Numbered from the stretch's first letter, positions 34,721 through 44,785 are shown. The stretch: 64,000 nt of DNA from Acidisoma sp. L85 (GCF_009765865.1 NZ_LMUQ01000026.1:123968-187967), one strand, 5' to 3'. Notes: generated from the sequence alone by a model not told the origin. A program made the numbers and translations.

Positions 34721-36098
34721 AGAAGCGGCTTATAAGCGGCTGAAGCAGGCGGTCGTTGCCCACACTGGACACCATTACTACGACGACAAGGACGCTTTGC
34801 TGCGAAAGCGGCTCGACGAGCGGGCGCGCGAAGTCGGTGCTCCCAACCTTGCTGGTTATGAAACGGTGCTCGCGGACCCTGTGACCGGGGATGCCGAGTG
34901 GCGGGCGCTCGAAGCCGTAGTCACCGTCGGCGAGACCTTCTTTTTCCGCCACAGCGAGCAATTCGCTGTCTTGCGGGACACGATCCTTCCAAACCTCCTG
35001 AACGCCGCAACGAACCGTCGCCGGCTACGCATCTGGAGCGCCGGCTGCTCCACCGGTGCGGAACCTTATTCGCTTGCGATCCTGATCGAGCGGCTGCTCG
35101 GCGATGCCTTGCCCACATGGCGCGTGGACATCATCGGAACGGACATCAACGAGCAGGCGCTCGTCAATGCGCGCAAGGGCCGTTACAGCGCCTGGAGCTT
35201 GCGCGGGATGACCGATGTGGAACGTGCGCGCGATTTTGACGCTGACATTAGGCCCAGCGCATGGCGGCTGCATGAGCGGCACCGGCCAAGGGTCGAGTTC
35301 CGCCGCCACAACCTGCTCGATCTGCTGCCCGAGCCGCCGGCGGAGTGGAGAGGCTTCGACCTTATCCTTTGCCGCAACGTGTTGATTTACTTCGGCGCCC
35401 ATCAGGCGGCGCCGATGCTTTCAGCCTTGGGGCAATGCCTCTCGTCGGGTGGCTGGCTTATGATCGGATATTCTGATGCCCTGGCCGACATACCGCCGGA
35501 GCTTGACGTCGTCCAAATCGAGGCCACTCGGGTCTTCAGGCCGCGGGGCGTGACGAAACTCGCCGAGGTCCCAGCCGCTCTGCCCGAGCCTCCGGCGCCG
35601 GAATCCCACCGGCTTCCGCCGCGTCACGCACCGAGGCCGGCTGAGGCGCCGCAGCCTCGCGTGATCGCCTCGGCGCGCGCCGAGGATCGTGATCTGGACC
35701 GGATCAGAACTTTGGCTGACACCGGACGGCTGGAGGAGGCGGCGCTACGCTGTGCCGGGGCCTTGCAGGCCCACCCGCTCGACCATCGGCTCCATTACTA
35801 CGACGCGCTGCTCGCCCAAGCGGCCAGCGACCGAACCCGCGCGGAAGCGGCGTTGCGCCGTGCGATCTACCTCAGCAATGACATGGTGATGGCGCATTAC
35901 CATCTCGGCCTCCTGCTGCTTCAGGGCGGCGCGGCCGAGAGTGGCCGAAGGGTTATGAGCGTCGTCACGGAGCTTTGTCGCGCGGTGCCCGAGGACACGG
36001 TCTTGGAGGAAGGTGACGGCCTCCGCGCCGGCGACCTGCTCGCACGTGCGGTCTTGGCAGTCGAACCGGCGATGGTCGATCAGGCGTCGCAGCCGTGA
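34710..36098 (+). CDS. cheR: CheR-type methyltransferase with C-terminal TPR region
   Basis: A 462-residue receptor methyltransferase that adds methyl groups from S-adenosylmethionine to glutamates of the MCP. The N-terminal helical domain is residues 1-80; the Rossmann core has IWSAGCSTGAEPYSLAIL, the inserted beta-subdomain follows, and FDLILCRNVLIYF marks the catalytic end. After a Pro-rich linker (residues ~290-330), about 120 residues of helical repeats (RLEEAALRCAGALQAHPLDHRLHYYDALL) resemble TPRs, as in WspC. An ATG at 34698 is an alternative start. It overlaps the second cheW by four bases (GTGA). Confidence 0.92.
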   Translation: MKAEEAAYKRLKQAVVAHTGHHYYDDKDALLRKRLDERAREVGAPNLAGYETVLADPVTGDAEWRALEAVVTVGETFFFRHSEQFAVLRDTILPNLLNAATNRRRLRIWSAGCSTGAEPYSLAILIERLLGDALPTWRVDIIGTDINEQALVNARKGRYSAWSLRGMTDVERARDFDADIRPSAWRLHERHRPRVEFRRHNLLDLLPEPPAEWRGFDLILCRNVLIYFGAHQAAPMLSALGQCLSSGGWLMIGYSDALADIPPELDVVQIEATRVFRPRGVTKLAEVPAALPEPPAPESHRLPPRHAPRPAEAPQPRVIASARAEDRDLDRIRTLADTGRLEEAALRCAGALQAHPLDHRLHYYDALLAQAASDRTRAEAALRRAIYLSNDMVMAHYHLGLLLLQGGAAESGRRVMSVVTELCRAVPEDTVLEEGDGLRAGDLLARAVLAVEPAMVDQASQP

Positions 36099-36634
36099 GC
36101 ACAATACCGGCCCCTGACATGGGACAGCGGTCGTGGGAAGGCCGCGTGCTCGACGAACGCAGCCGGCGTCTGGCTGTGCGCGGCCTCAGCCAATCCGATC
36201 GGACGGCCGCCAGGGTCCACAGCCTCCTGGTATGGGAGGAAGGGAGTGAGCTGTATGGCATTCGTCCCGAGGAGGTCCGAGCCGTCCTGCCCTATGCCCG
36301 CTGCATGCCGATTATCAGCCGGCAGCCCTCCTGCATTGGCGTCTTGGGCTGGATGGGTGCCGTCTACAGCGTGATCGACAGCGCGCGCCTGTTTCAAGCA
36401 TCGAGCGAGCATCCGAGCGACGGGCATCTGCTCCTGCTCACCCATGAGAAGCCGTGTATTGGACTGCGGGTGCCCCAGGTGTTGGGTCTGATTTCCACCG
36501 CGCTTGGCAGTGACGAAGCCTCCGCTCTTGTCGCCGAGGGGGCGCATGAACTTTCGGGCCGTCCGGTCATGCCTATCGATACTGCCTTCCTCGCCGCGCG
36601 CTTGGGCCTGCCTGTCCCAATCCTTGGAGCCTAG
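36095..36634 (+). CDS. cheW: CheW-like coupling protein (second)
   Basis: A 179-residue CheW-fold protein starting with GTG in a four-base overlap with cheR. Core CheW strands are LLVWEEGSELYGIRPEEVRAVLPY, GVLGWMGAVYSVIDSARLF and HLLLLTHEKPCIGLRV. About 45 residues precede the domain, as in WspD. A second CheW alongside CheR-TPR is the hallmark of Wsp-like systems, in which the two coupling proteins are not interchangeable. Confidence 0.87.
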   Translation: MSTIPAPDMGQRSWEGRVLDERSRRLAVRGLSQSDRTAARVHSLLVWEEGSELYGIRPEEVRAVLPYARCMPIISRQPSCIGVLGWMGAVYSVIDSARLFQASSEHPSDGHLLLLTHEKPCIGLRVPQVLGLISTALGSDEASALVAEGAHELSGRPVMPIDTAFLAARLGLPVPILGA

Positions 36635-36640
36635 ACGATT

Positions 36641-38305
36641 GTGACCATCGCCACGCGCCTGCTTCTTGGTTTTGGGGTCAGCATCCTTCTGCTGGTAGGC
36701 ATCGGGCTTTTCAGCCTTTGGGAGATTTCCAGCGTCCGCTATGCGACTGAGACGATCGTCGCACGCGACCTCGCCGCCTACCGCGCTCTGGGTCAGATCG
36801 CCGAGAGTCAGTCCAACATGAACGAGTCCCGCCGGGCCGCGGTGCTCGAGGCCATGATGCATCCTTCATCCGCAGTCGCCATCCATGCGGTCGCGACGCG
36901 GTGGGACGCCCAGGCGGACACGACGGAATCCCTGCTCGACCAGGCGATCACCACCACCGCGACCTACGAGCAAACCGCCCTCGACCCTGGCCGCCGATCC
37001 GCCTGGCAACAAACCGCCGAGCTCCTGCGGCAGGCACGGCTCCGCCTCCAGTCGCTCCGGGCTGGTTCGGACAAGCAATTCGACGATCTCGCGCGGAATG
37101 ATGCGGCCGGGGTCATGGCTGTCGAACCGAGCTTGATCTCACTGCGAGCGGACTTCGTCGTCACGCTGCGGCAGGCCGAGGATGCGCTCAACGTCGGCGT
37201 TGAGGCCGGGCAGCGGAGGATCGAGCTCATTTACAATACGAGCCGGACTTCGCTGATTGTCGCCGCAGCCGGCGCGGCCCTGCTGTGTCTGTTGATGACC
37301 TTCCTCATCCAGCGCTCGATCGTCCGGCCATTGGCGCGCTACGTGCGTTTCGCTGAGGTGGTGGGACAGGGCGATCTCACGACGCCGCCCACACGCGCGG
37401 GGCATGATGAGCTGGGCCGCCTCGGCGGAACGCTCAACGCGATGGTGACTGGGCTGCGGCAGTTGGCGGTGCAGACGCGCGATGTGACGCGCAACCTCAA
37501 CGCCGCTGCCGCCGAAATCCGCGCCTCCACGCAGGAACAGGCGGCTAGCGTCGAGCAGCAACTTGCGGCGATCCAGGAGACGGCGGCGACCGCCGATGAA
37601 ATCACCCATTCCGGCACCCGCATCGCGCGCCGCGCCGAGGAGGTGATCGTCGCGGCTGAGGCCGCCACCCAGCGGAGCGCCAGCGGACTGCAGGCGGTGG
37701 TCGAGACCGCGCGCGCGATGGAACTCATTCGCGACCAGGGCGGCATGGTCGCGGGCAATATCGTGGCGCTCAGCGAGAAGACCCAGGCGATCGGCGACAT
37801 CATCATGGTCGTCAACGACATCGCGGAGCGCTCGCATTTGCTCGCCCTCAATGCGGCGATCGAGGCCGCCGCGGCTGGTGAAAAGGGCCGCAGCTTCGCG
37901 GTGGTCGCCTCCGAGATGAAGATCCTGGCGGATCAGGCGAAGGAGGCGACGGTGCAGGTGCGCTCCATCCTCGGCGAAATCCAGCGCGGCATAAACACTT
38001 CGGTGATGCTGGCCGAGGAGCAGGTCAAGCGCGTCGCCTCCGGTAAGGAGCGTACTGACCTCACGCATCGCGCGATCGAGGAAATCACCGGCAGCGTGCG
38101 GGAGAGCGTGCAGACCTTCCAGCAGATCGTTGCCTCCACCAACCAACAGCAGATCGGTGTGGAGCAGGTGATGACGGCACTGCAAAGCATCCGCCAGGCG
38201 AGCCAGCAGACTGCCGCCGGGACCCGGCAACTGGACTCTGCCGCGGGCAATCTCACCGAGTTGTCGCACCAGCTCGTGGCCCTCGCGGACCGCTACCGGG
38301 TGTGA
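36641..38305 (+). CDS. Methyl-accepting chemotaxis protein
   Basis: A 554-residue receptor. Membrane helix 1 spans residues ~6-27, a ~175-residue mostly helical periplasmic domain (four-helix-bundle type) follows, helix 2 is ~204-224, then a HAMP domain (IVRPLARYVRFAEVVGQGDL) and the cytoplasmic signalling hairpin with the tip DIAERSHLLALNAAIEAAAAGEKGRSF split around residue 392. No C-terminal CheR-docking pentapeptide is seen. As the only receptor in the cluster it presumably feeds the CheA that follows; the stimulus is unknown. Starts with GTG six bases after cheW. Confidence 0.94.
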   Translation: MTIATRLLLGFGVSILLLVGIGLFSLWEISSVRYATETIVARDLAAYRALGQIAESQSNMNESRRAAVLEAMMHPSSAVAIHAVATRWDAQADTTESLLDQAITTTATYEQTALDPGRRSAWQQTAELLRQARLRLQSLRAGSDKQFDDLARNDAAGVMAVEPSLISLRADFVVTLRQAEDALNVGVEAGQRRIELIYNTSRTSLIVAAAGAALLCLLMTFLIQRSIVRPLARYVRFAEVVGQGDLTTPPTRAGHDELGRLGGTLNAMVTGLRQLAVQTRDVTRNLNAAAAEIRASTQEQAASVEQQLAAIQETAATADEITHSGTRIARRAEEVIVAAEAATQRSASGLQAVVETARAMELIRDQGGMVAGNIVALSEKTQAIGDIIMVVNDIAERSHLLALNAAIEAAAAGEKGRSFAVVASEMKILADQAKEATVQVRSILGEIQRGINTSVMLAEEQVKRVASGKERTDLTHRAIEEITGSVRESVQTFQQIVASTNQQQIGVEQVMTALQSIRQASQQTAAGTRQLDSAAGNLTELSHQLVALADRYRV

Positions 38306-38391
38306 GGCAGCAGAGGGATGAAGCCCGGCATTGATCTCTGGCTTTTGCAGAGCATTGCGGTGGTGTTTGCGTTGGAAAGCGGCGCGGTGCG

Positions 38392-40485
38392 GTGAAGGAT
38401 ATCCAAACAGAGCTGCTCGCCGCCTTTGATGCGGAATATCGCGAGCATTTGGCGGTCGTGCGGCACGGTCTCGACATTGCCCGAAGCGGGCAGCCCCCGG
38501 ATCTTAAGGATATGTTTCGGCGCATTCATTCGCTGAAGGGCGCGGCCCGTGCCGTCGGCCGGCCCGAGGTCGAACATCGCGCGCATGATCTCGAAGCTCT
38601 ACTTGCCGCGCTGCTCGATGGCGAAACCCGTCTCGATGAAGGAGCAGCCTCGGCAATCGAAGATGCGCTGGACGCAATCGCGCAAGTCGCCGCCGCTGTG
38701 CCCGACATCAAAGCCGAACCCGAGAGCGTGGACACGGCCGCCGCCTCGATCGATCTCCTCCGCATCAATGGCGCGCGCCTCGCGGCCGTCGGTACCAACG
38801 CGCAGCAAGTCGCGCGGGCTGCCGAGCGACACGAGCATCTCGAAGAGCGGCTCGACGCGATCGCCCGCTCGACGCGCCGGGCGACGCAGCTGCTGACTCC
38901 CTTGTTGCGTGCGGCGTCTCCGTCACCCACGCTGCTCCACCTCGCGCAGGAACTTCGGCAATCGGCGCGGCAGGTGACGGAGGCACGGCGGCAGTATCAG
39001 GACACCGCCTGGGCACTGGACCAATCCGTCTCGACGCTGCTTGGCGGCATCGAGGCGCTCAGTCTCGTCACCGCCGAAACCGTCTTCGGAAATCCAGCGC
39101 GGATGCTGCGCGACCTGGCCCAGGAGGAGGGTGTCGAGGTCGCACCAATCGTCGAGGGTCTGGATCTGCAGGCGGATCGCAGGGTGTTGCAGGCGCTCAA
39201 GGATCCCGTGATCCAGCTACTGCGGAACGCCGTCAGTCATGGTGCCGAGGTGCCGCCACGCCGCCGCGCGCGCGGGCGTCCGGACGCGGCTGAGATCGGC
39301 CTCGCTTTTGTCCGCGACGCTGATCGGCTGCGCGTGACCGTGACCGATGACGGGCCGGGCCCCGACCTCACGGCAATCCGCAGGCGCGCCGTGAACGCCG
39401 GCCTCATTTCGACGGAAGCCGCGGCCAGCGCCAGCCGCGAGACTATCCTCTCCTTCGTCTTCGAGGCGGGCTTCTCGACCCGCGCGGATGCGGATGCTTT
39501 GGCCGGGCGCGGCCTCGGCCTCTCCATCGTCGCCGAGGCGGCGCGTGCGCTGCGAGGAACCGCGAGCCTCCTGCCGCGCGCCGGCGGCGGAACGGTCGTC
39601 GAGATCAACGTCCCGTTGTCGGTGGCGCGTGAATCGGTGCTGCTGCTCGACTGCGGTGTCGGCTATGTCGTCGGCCTGCCCAGCCTCGCGGTGGAACGGC
39701 TCGTTCGCCTCCCCGCGTCCCGCATCGAGCGTCGGGCCGGTCATCCCGTGTTGCGGCCAGACCCTGACAGCGCGGACGCCATTCCGCTGATCGCGCTTCG
39801 CCGATTGCTCGGCCTCGGCGGTGAGGAATTGCCGATGCCGGAAGGCAGCCTGCTGTTGGTGCAGCTACGCAAGACCGGCGGAGGGTCTTTGGCGATCGTG
39901 GTCGACGCTCTGAGGGACGTGCGCTCGATGCTCGTGCATGCCGCGGAGGTCGTCGGCCTCGACACCGAACTCGTACAGGGCTTCGTGTTTCTGGAGCAGG
40001 AGCGGCCAGCGATGCTGCTGTCACCCCCTGGCCTGCTCGCGCGCTGGCAACGCCTCGTGGAACATGGCCCGCAAGTGGCGGCTCAGGCGGAGGTGCAGGC
40101 CGGCCCAAGGCCGGCCGCCCGCCGGACGATCCTGGTGGTCGATGACTCGATCACCACGCGGACTCTCGAAAAGAGCATCTTGGAAGCGAATGGCTATCAC
40201 GTTCTTGTCGCGGTCGACGGGATAGAGGGATTGGAGGTTCTGCGATCGGATGCCGTGGTTGACATGGTGCTGGCCGATATCGAAATGCCCCGCATGGATG
40301 GCTTCGCCCTGCTGGAAGCGATGAGGAAGGATTCGGCTCTGGCCGCGATCCCCGTCATTGTCATGACCTCGCGCGCCGCCGCCGCTGATATCCGTCGTGG
40401 CCTCGATCTCGGCGCCAACGCCTATATAGCTAAACAGAGCTTCGACCAGCGCGACCTGCTGCAAACCATCGGCAGGCTGTTATGA
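38392..40485 (+). CDS. cheA: CheA-type histidine kinase with C-terminal receiver domain
   Basis: A 697-residue hybrid kinase. The Hpt domain carries His46 in RRIHSLKGAA; a helical region follows, then the ATPase (QLLRNAVSHGAE, VTDDGPGPDL, GRGLGLSIV), a CheW-like domain (SVLLLDCGVGYVVGLP-like region near residue 410), and a receiver domain from ~578 with phospho-acceptor Asp629 in VLADIEMPRMDG and Lys in YIAKQ. This Hpt-kinase-CheW-REC layout is that of WspE and of CheA3-type kinases. The GTG start follows an 86-base gap after the MCP; its end overlaps cheB (ATGA). Confidence 0.93.
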   Translation: MKDIQTELLAAFDAEYREHLAVVRHGLDIARSGQPPDLKDMFRRIHSLKGAARAVGRPEVEHRAHDLEALLAALLDGETRLDEGAASAIEDALDAIAQVAAAVPDIKAEPESVDTAAASIDLLRINGARLAAVGTNAQQVARAAERHEHLEERLDAIARSTRRATQLLTPLLRAASPSPTLLHLAQELRQSARQVTEARRQYQDTAWALDQSVSTLLGGIEALSLVTAETVFGNPARMLRDLAQEEGVEVAPIVEGLDLQADRRVLQALKDPVIQLLRNAVSHGAEVPPRRRARGRPDAAEIGLAFVRDADRLRVTVTDDGPGPDLTAIRRRAVNAGLISTEAAASASRETILSFVFEAGFSTRADADALAGRGLGLSIVAEAARALRGTASLLPRAGGGTVVEINVPLSVARESVLLLDCGVGYVVGLPSLAVERLVRLPASRIERRAGHPVLRPDPDSADAIPLIALRRLLGLGGEELPMPEGSLLLVQLRKTGGGSLAIVVDALRDVRSMLVHAAEVVGLDTELVQGFVFLEQERPAMLLSPPGLLARWQRLVEHGPQVAAQAEVQAGPRPAARRTILVVDDSITTRTLEKSILEANGYHVLVAVDGIEGLEVLRSDAVVDMVLADIEMPRMDGFALLEAMRKDSALAAIPVIVMTSRAAAADIRRGLDLGANAYIAKQSFDQRDLLQTIGRLL

Positions 40486-41567
40486 GCGGCGGCGCGCCGG
40501 CCTTGGGCAAGCCGGTGAGGGTGATGATCGTCGAGGATTCGCCCGTCGTGCAGGCGCTATTGCGCCACATCATTGCCGCTGATCCTCGCCTTGAGCTGGT
40601 CGCCACCCTGTCCTCAGCGGAGGACGCATTGGCGGCTCTGCCGCTTGTCAGGCCCGATGTCATCTCGATGGATATCCGACTTCCAGGCATGGATGGGCTG
40701 GAGGCGACGCGGCTCATCATGACGCGTCAGCCTACACCGATCGTGGTGATCGCCGACGCGGTTGCGGACCTTTCTCTGATGATCTCGATGAACGCCCTGC
40801 GGGCAGGGGCGCTGGCCGTGGTCGAGAAGCCCGCAGGCTTCAGCCATCACGGCCATAACACGATCGCCGAGACCATTCGCACACAGCTTTTTATCATGAG
40901 TCAGGTGCCCGTCATCCGGCAGCGCGCGTTCCGACCTTCCGGCTCTACCAGAGCGTCTCGGTTGCCGCCGGGCGGCCAGGCAGGCCTCGTGCGGCCGAGG
41001 ATAGTGGCCATCGTCGCATCGACGGGGGGACCGAGCGCGCTTGCCCGTTTGCTGAGCGCATTGCCGGTTGATTTCCCGCTTCCCGTTCTCGTCGTGCAGC
41101 ATATGGGCACGCCGTTTCTCGCGGGCTTCGCCGCCTGGCTCGACAGCCTCGTCCCGCTCAAGGTGCGGATCGCCGTCGATGGTGAAGTGGCTGAACCCTC
41201 CATGGTCTATGTCGCGCCCGGCGACAGCCACCTGCGCCTCACACACGACGCCCGCCTTCGGCTGACGCTAGAGGGACCGGTCGCGGGACAGAGGCCATCG
41301 GGCACGGTTTTGTTCCGCTCGCTCGCCGAGGCGGCGGGGGCCGCTTCGCTCGGTGTGCTGCTTACTGGAATGGGCGAGGATGGCGCCGAGGGCTTGCTGG
41401 CGATGCGGCGGGCGGGGGCCACCACTTTGACGGAGGATGAGAGCACAGCGGTGGTCTTTGGCATGCCGCAGGCGGCGGTCCGCCTGGGTGCCTCCGCCCT
41501 CAGTCTGCCGCTCGACAGTATCGCCGGCGAGATGCTGCGGCTGACCGCCGGCCGCGACGGCCAATGA
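40482..41567 (+). CDS. cheB: Chemoreceptor glutamate methylesterase
   Basis: A 361-residue response regulator that removes receptor methyl groups. The receiver domain has Asp64 in ISMDIRLPGMDG and Lys in VVEKPAGF. The methylesterase triad is Ser180 (IVASTGGPSAL), His207 (VVQHMGTPF) and Asp300 (GMGEDGAEG). It opposes CheR and resets the receptor, as WspF does. It overlaps both neighbours by four bases (ATGA at each end). Confidence 0.95.
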   Translation: MSGGAPALGKPVRVMIVEDSPVVQALLRHIIAADPRLELVATLSSAEDALAALPLVRPDVISMDIRLPGMDGLEATRLIMTRQPTPIVVIADAVADLSLMISMNALRAGALAVVEKPAGFSHHGHNTIAETIRTQLFIMSQVPVIRQRAFRPSGSTRASRLPPGGQAGLVRPRIVAIVASTGGPSALARLLSALPVDFPLPVLVVQHMGTPFLAGFAAWLDSLVPLKVRIAVDGEVAEPSMVYVAPGDSHLRLTHDARLRLTLEGPVAGQRPSGTVLFRSLAEAAGAASLGVLLTGMGEDGAEGLLAMRRAGATTLTEDESTAVVFGMPQAAVRLGASALSLPLDSIAGEMLRLTAGRDGQ

Positions 41568-43282
41568 CTAGCCCCGCCATGCGCGTGCCCCATCTGCTGG
41601 TCGTCGAGGATTCCGAAACCCAGGCGCTCGCCATCCGCCGCATGTTGGAAGCAGCCGGCTTCACCGTGGATCGCGCTGGCTCGGCGGAAGCGGCGCTCGA
41701 TCAACTCAGCCGGCGCCTCCCCGATCTGGTCGTCGCCGATTATCATCTGCCGGGAATGAACGGCGGCGAGCTGTCGCGGCAGATCAGACTCGATACCCGA
41801 ACGAGGTCGCTGCCGCTCCTCATGCTCACCAATGCCTCGGAGCGGGAAACCGAGCGGGACGGGCTGGAGAGCGGCGCCGACGCTTATATCTCCAAGACCG
41901 CCGACCACGATCTCATGATCCTGCGCATCCGCGCGCTGCTGCGGCAGCGGCCCACGGTCGCAACGATGGAGGAGACTGACGGCAGCGCGGCCCCGCTTCG
42001 CCGCATCCATGTGCTGCTGCTCGACGATCCAGGCCTGTCCCGCGACAACGTGGCGGAGCTGCTGACCCGGGATGGCTATCGCATCGACGCCTTGGACGAT
42101 GCCACGGCGGCACTGGACCGATTGCGGGACACCGGGCGACCGATCGACTGCGTGCTCGTTGGGCTGCGCGCCTCAGGCTTTGACGGCATCGAGGCCTGTC
42201 GTCGCATCAACGCGCTACGTGAGCGCGCGGCGGAGGTTACGGCCGACGCGGCTGCGTTCCTCATCATCGGCATGGAGCGCGCCGAGGGCGGCGGCCGCGA
42301 TCTGTTGGCGCGCGCTTTCGATGCGGGGGTCGACGAGTGCATCCCGGCGCAGCCCGATCCCGGCGTCATGCGCGTGCGTATCCGAGCGGTCGTGCGCCGC
42401 AAGCTACTGCAGGACGACGCCCGCCGCAGCGTGGCCGAGCAGCGCGAGCACGCGCTGACCGAGCAGCGCGCCCGCATGACGGTCGCGCTTACGCAAGCAA
42501 ATCACGACCTCGAACAAGCCAACCAGAAACTGCGGGACACTCAGGCGAAGCTGGTGCAGGCGGCCAAGATGGCGTCGCTGGGCGAGCTGGTGGCCGGCAT
42601 CGCCCATGAGATCAACAATCCACTCGCCTTCATCTTGGCGCATCAGCACACCGTCGAGCGTCTACTCGGCCAGGTCGAACCCGAAGCCGCCGAGAATGCA
42701 CGGGTCGCCCGCACGATCGCCAAGGCGCGCGACCGGACCCAGGCAATGGGCACCGGACTGAAGCGCATACAGGACATTATTCTTAGCCTCCGGCGCTTCT
42801 CGCGCATGGATAGCGGCGGCTTCCAGCATGTCGATATCCCGGCGGGTCTCGACACCGTGCTGTTCCTGCTCGGCCCGAAACTCGGGGAGCGGATCGAGGT
42901 CACCCGGCATTATGAGGGTCCGCCGTCGCTGTGGTGCTCGCCGGCGCTGCTGAACCAGGTGGTGATGAATATCGTGAGCAATGCGGCGGATGCGATCGAG
43001 GGGAAAGGTTACATCGACATCTCCACCAAGGCCGACGAAGAATGGTATGAGATCGCCGTGGGTGACTCAGGGCCAGGCATCCCAGACGAAATTAGGAACC
43101 GGGTCTTCGAACCATTCTTCACGACCAAGGCAATAGGCTCGGGAACCGGCCTCGGCCTCGCCATCGCCTATAACGTGATCCAGTCGCATCAAGGGACCCT
43201 CGCTATCGAAACCTCGATTTACGGAGGTGCTGCCTTCATCATTCGTGTGCCGTTAGTTCCCCTAACATCGGTAAGCGCATGA
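41564..43282 (+). CDS. Hybrid histidine kinase with two N-terminal receiver domains (CheS-like)
   Basis: A 572-residue soluble protein. REC1 (residues ~8-127) is complete, with Asp59 in [12 protein letters not shown] and Lys in YISKT. REC2 (~147-280) keeps the fold but Gly200 occupies the phospho-acceptor position ([12 protein letters not shown]) and the conserved Lys is lost, so it is a pseudo-receiver. A coiled coil leads to a HisKA domain with His348 ([13 protein letters not shown]) and an ATPase domain ([28 protein letters not shown]). No membrane helix. It overlaps cheB by four bases, suggesting CheA phosphorylates REC1 to control this kinase, as proposed for CheS3 of Rhodospirillum centenum. 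Confidence 0.9.
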   Translation: MTSPAMRVPHLLVVEDSETQALAIRRMLEAAGFTVDRAGSAEAALDQLSRRLPDLVVADYHLPGMNGGELSRQIRLDTRTRSLPLLMLTNASERETERDGLESGADAYISKTADHDLMILRIRALLRQRPTVATMEETDGSAAPLRRIHVLLLDDPGLSRDNVAELLTRDGYRIDALDDATAALDRLRDTGRPIDCVLVGLRASGFDGIEACRRINALRERAAEVTADAAAFLIIGMERAEGGGRDLLARAFDAGVDECIPAQPDPGVMRVRIRAVVRRKLLQDDARRSVAEQREHALTEQRARMTVALTQANHDLEQANQKLRDTQAKLVQAAKMASLGELVAGIAHEINNPLAFILAHQHTVERLLGQVEPEAAENARVARTIAKARDRTQAMGTGLKRIQDIILSLRRFSRMDSGGFQHVDIPAGLDTVLFLLGPKLGERIEVTRHYEGPPSLWCSPALLNQVVMNIVSNAADAIEGKGYIDISTKADEEWYEIAVGDSGPGIPDEIRNRVFEPFFTTKAIGSGTGLGLAIAYNVIQSHQGTLAIETSIYGGAAFIIRVPLVPLTSVSA

Positions 43283-44745
43283 GCGCCGAATCTCGCGGCA
43301 TGATTCTCCTCGTCGATGACGAGCCCGAGATCCTGACCGCCCTCCGCGATTTGCTCGAAGACGAATATGACGTCTGGGCCGCAAACTCGCCGCAGGCCGC
43401 GTTGGAGATACTCCTTCAGGAGCCGGCGATTTCCGTCATCGTTTCCGATCAGCGGATGCCCGGAATGACCGGCGACGTGCTGCTCGCCAAGGCGCGCGGG
43501 ATTTCGGACGCGGAGTCGATATTGCTCACGGGCTATGCGGATCTCGACGCCGTGGTGAATGCGATCAACCTCGGCGGCATCTCGGGCTATGCACAAAAGC
43601 CTTGGGAGCCGGTGCTGCTGCTGAGCGTGATCGCCAATGCGCATGCGCAATGCCATTTGCGCCGCGCGTTGACGACCGAACAGGCGTTGCTGCGCGGCTT
43701 GATGGAAGGAAGCGAGGACGGCGTCTCCTTCAAGGATCGCGAGGGGCGCTTCGTGCGACTGAACGCCGCCAAAGCGTCGGCACTCGGCGGCGTCGCGGAG
43801 GATTGGATCGGCCGCCGCGAAATCGGCGAAACCGCCGAGGCGGATGACGTCGTGTTGTCCCTAGGACGCAATTCTCAGACGACCGAAGAACTGCCGATGC
43901 CGGAGGGCCCGCGCCTCTGGCAGGTAACGCGGGTTCCGGTACGGGCGGGGGATGGCAGGATCACCCACCTCGCGCGGCTCGAACATGACATCACCGATCG
44001 GCGGCGGATGGAGGCCCGGCTGCATCAGGCGGAAAAGATGCAGGCGCTTGGCACGATGGCGGGCGGCGTCGCGCATGACTTCAACAACCTTCTGACCGCG
44101 ATCCTGGGCAGCCTCGAATTGGCGGTGCGTCGCGTGACTGGAGACGAACGCGTGGAGCGGCTGTTGCGCAACGCCACATTGGCGGCGGAGCGCGGCACGT
44201 CCCTCACGCAGCGTCTTCTGAGCTTCAGCCGTCAACGGGATCTGGCACCTCGGTCGGTGGATGCCAATGCGCTGATCAGGCAGATGCAGGATCTTATACT
44301 GCGCAGTATTGGCGATGGTATCGAGATCGAGGAGGCGCTTGCGGCGGATCTTTGGCCGGCGCATGTCGATCCCGACCAGCTCGAACTCGCCGTGCTCAAC
44401 CTCTGTATCAATGCGCGCGACGCCATGCCCGCCGGTGGCCGCATCACCCTCGCCACGCGGAACCTTGGCGCCGTGGAGGAGGGGCTCGACCTTGTGCCGG
44501 GCGACTATGTGGTGGTGTCGGTCAGCGATACGGGAACCGGTATCCCGCCCGAAGTGCTGAGCCGTGTGTTCGAGCCTTTCTTCACGACGAAACCGATCGG
44601 CAAGGGCACCGGGCTCGGCCTATCCATGGTTTACGGGCTGGCGCAGCAAGCGGGCGGCGTCGCCCGCGTCACCAGCGCGACGGGACAGGGCACGACGGTC
44701 GAGATGCTGCTCCGCCGCTCCCACGAACCGCCAGAAGGGCGATGA
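43279..44745 (+). CDS. Receiver-PAS-histidine kinase
   Basis: A 488-residue soluble kinase, overlapping the previous gene by four bases. The receiver (residues 7-125) has Asp57 in IVSDQRMPGMTG and Lys in YAQKPWEP, of the HupR/RpfG-like subtype. A PAS-type domain spans ~130-245 (LMEGSEDGVSFKDREGRF). The HisKA motif has His266 (GGVAHDFNNLL), and the ATPase shows NLCINARDAMP, SDTGTGIPPEV and GTGLGLSMV. The HDFNN pattern is typical of kinases that form two-component relays with a separate regulator. It ends the chemosensory operon; no cognate DNA-binding regulator follows. Confidence 0.9.
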   Translation: MSAESRGMILLVDDEPEILTALRDLLEDEYDVWAANSPQAALEILLQEPAISVIVSDQRMPGMTGDVLLAKARGISDAESILLTGYADLDAVVNAINLGGISGYAQKPWEPVLLLSVIANAHAQCHLRRALTTEQALLRGLMEGSEDGVSFKDREGRFVRLNAAKASALGGVAEDWIGRREIGETAEADDVVLSLGRNSQTTEELPMPEGPRLWQVTRVPVRAGDGRITHLARLEHDITDRRRMEARLHQAEKMQALGTMAGGVAHDFNNLLTAILGSLELAVRRVTGDERVERLLRNATLAAERGTSLTQRLLSFSRQRDLAPRSVDANALIRQMQDLILRSIGDGIEIEEALAADLWPAHVDPDQLELAVLNLCINARDAMPAGGRITLATRNLGAVEEGLDLVPGDYVVVSVSDTGTGIPPEVLSRVFEPFFTTKPIGKGTGLGLSMVYGLAQQAGGVARVTSATGQGTTVEMLLRRSHEPPEGR

Positions 44746-44785
44746 AGGCCGCCGCGTCGTCGGTTGCGGTCTTGGTGGCTACTAT

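Noticed and set aside
37139-38269. Minus-strand frame of 376 codons within the MCP gene
   Set aside because: Antisense to an MCP with clear HAMP and signalling motifs; no binding site or domain.
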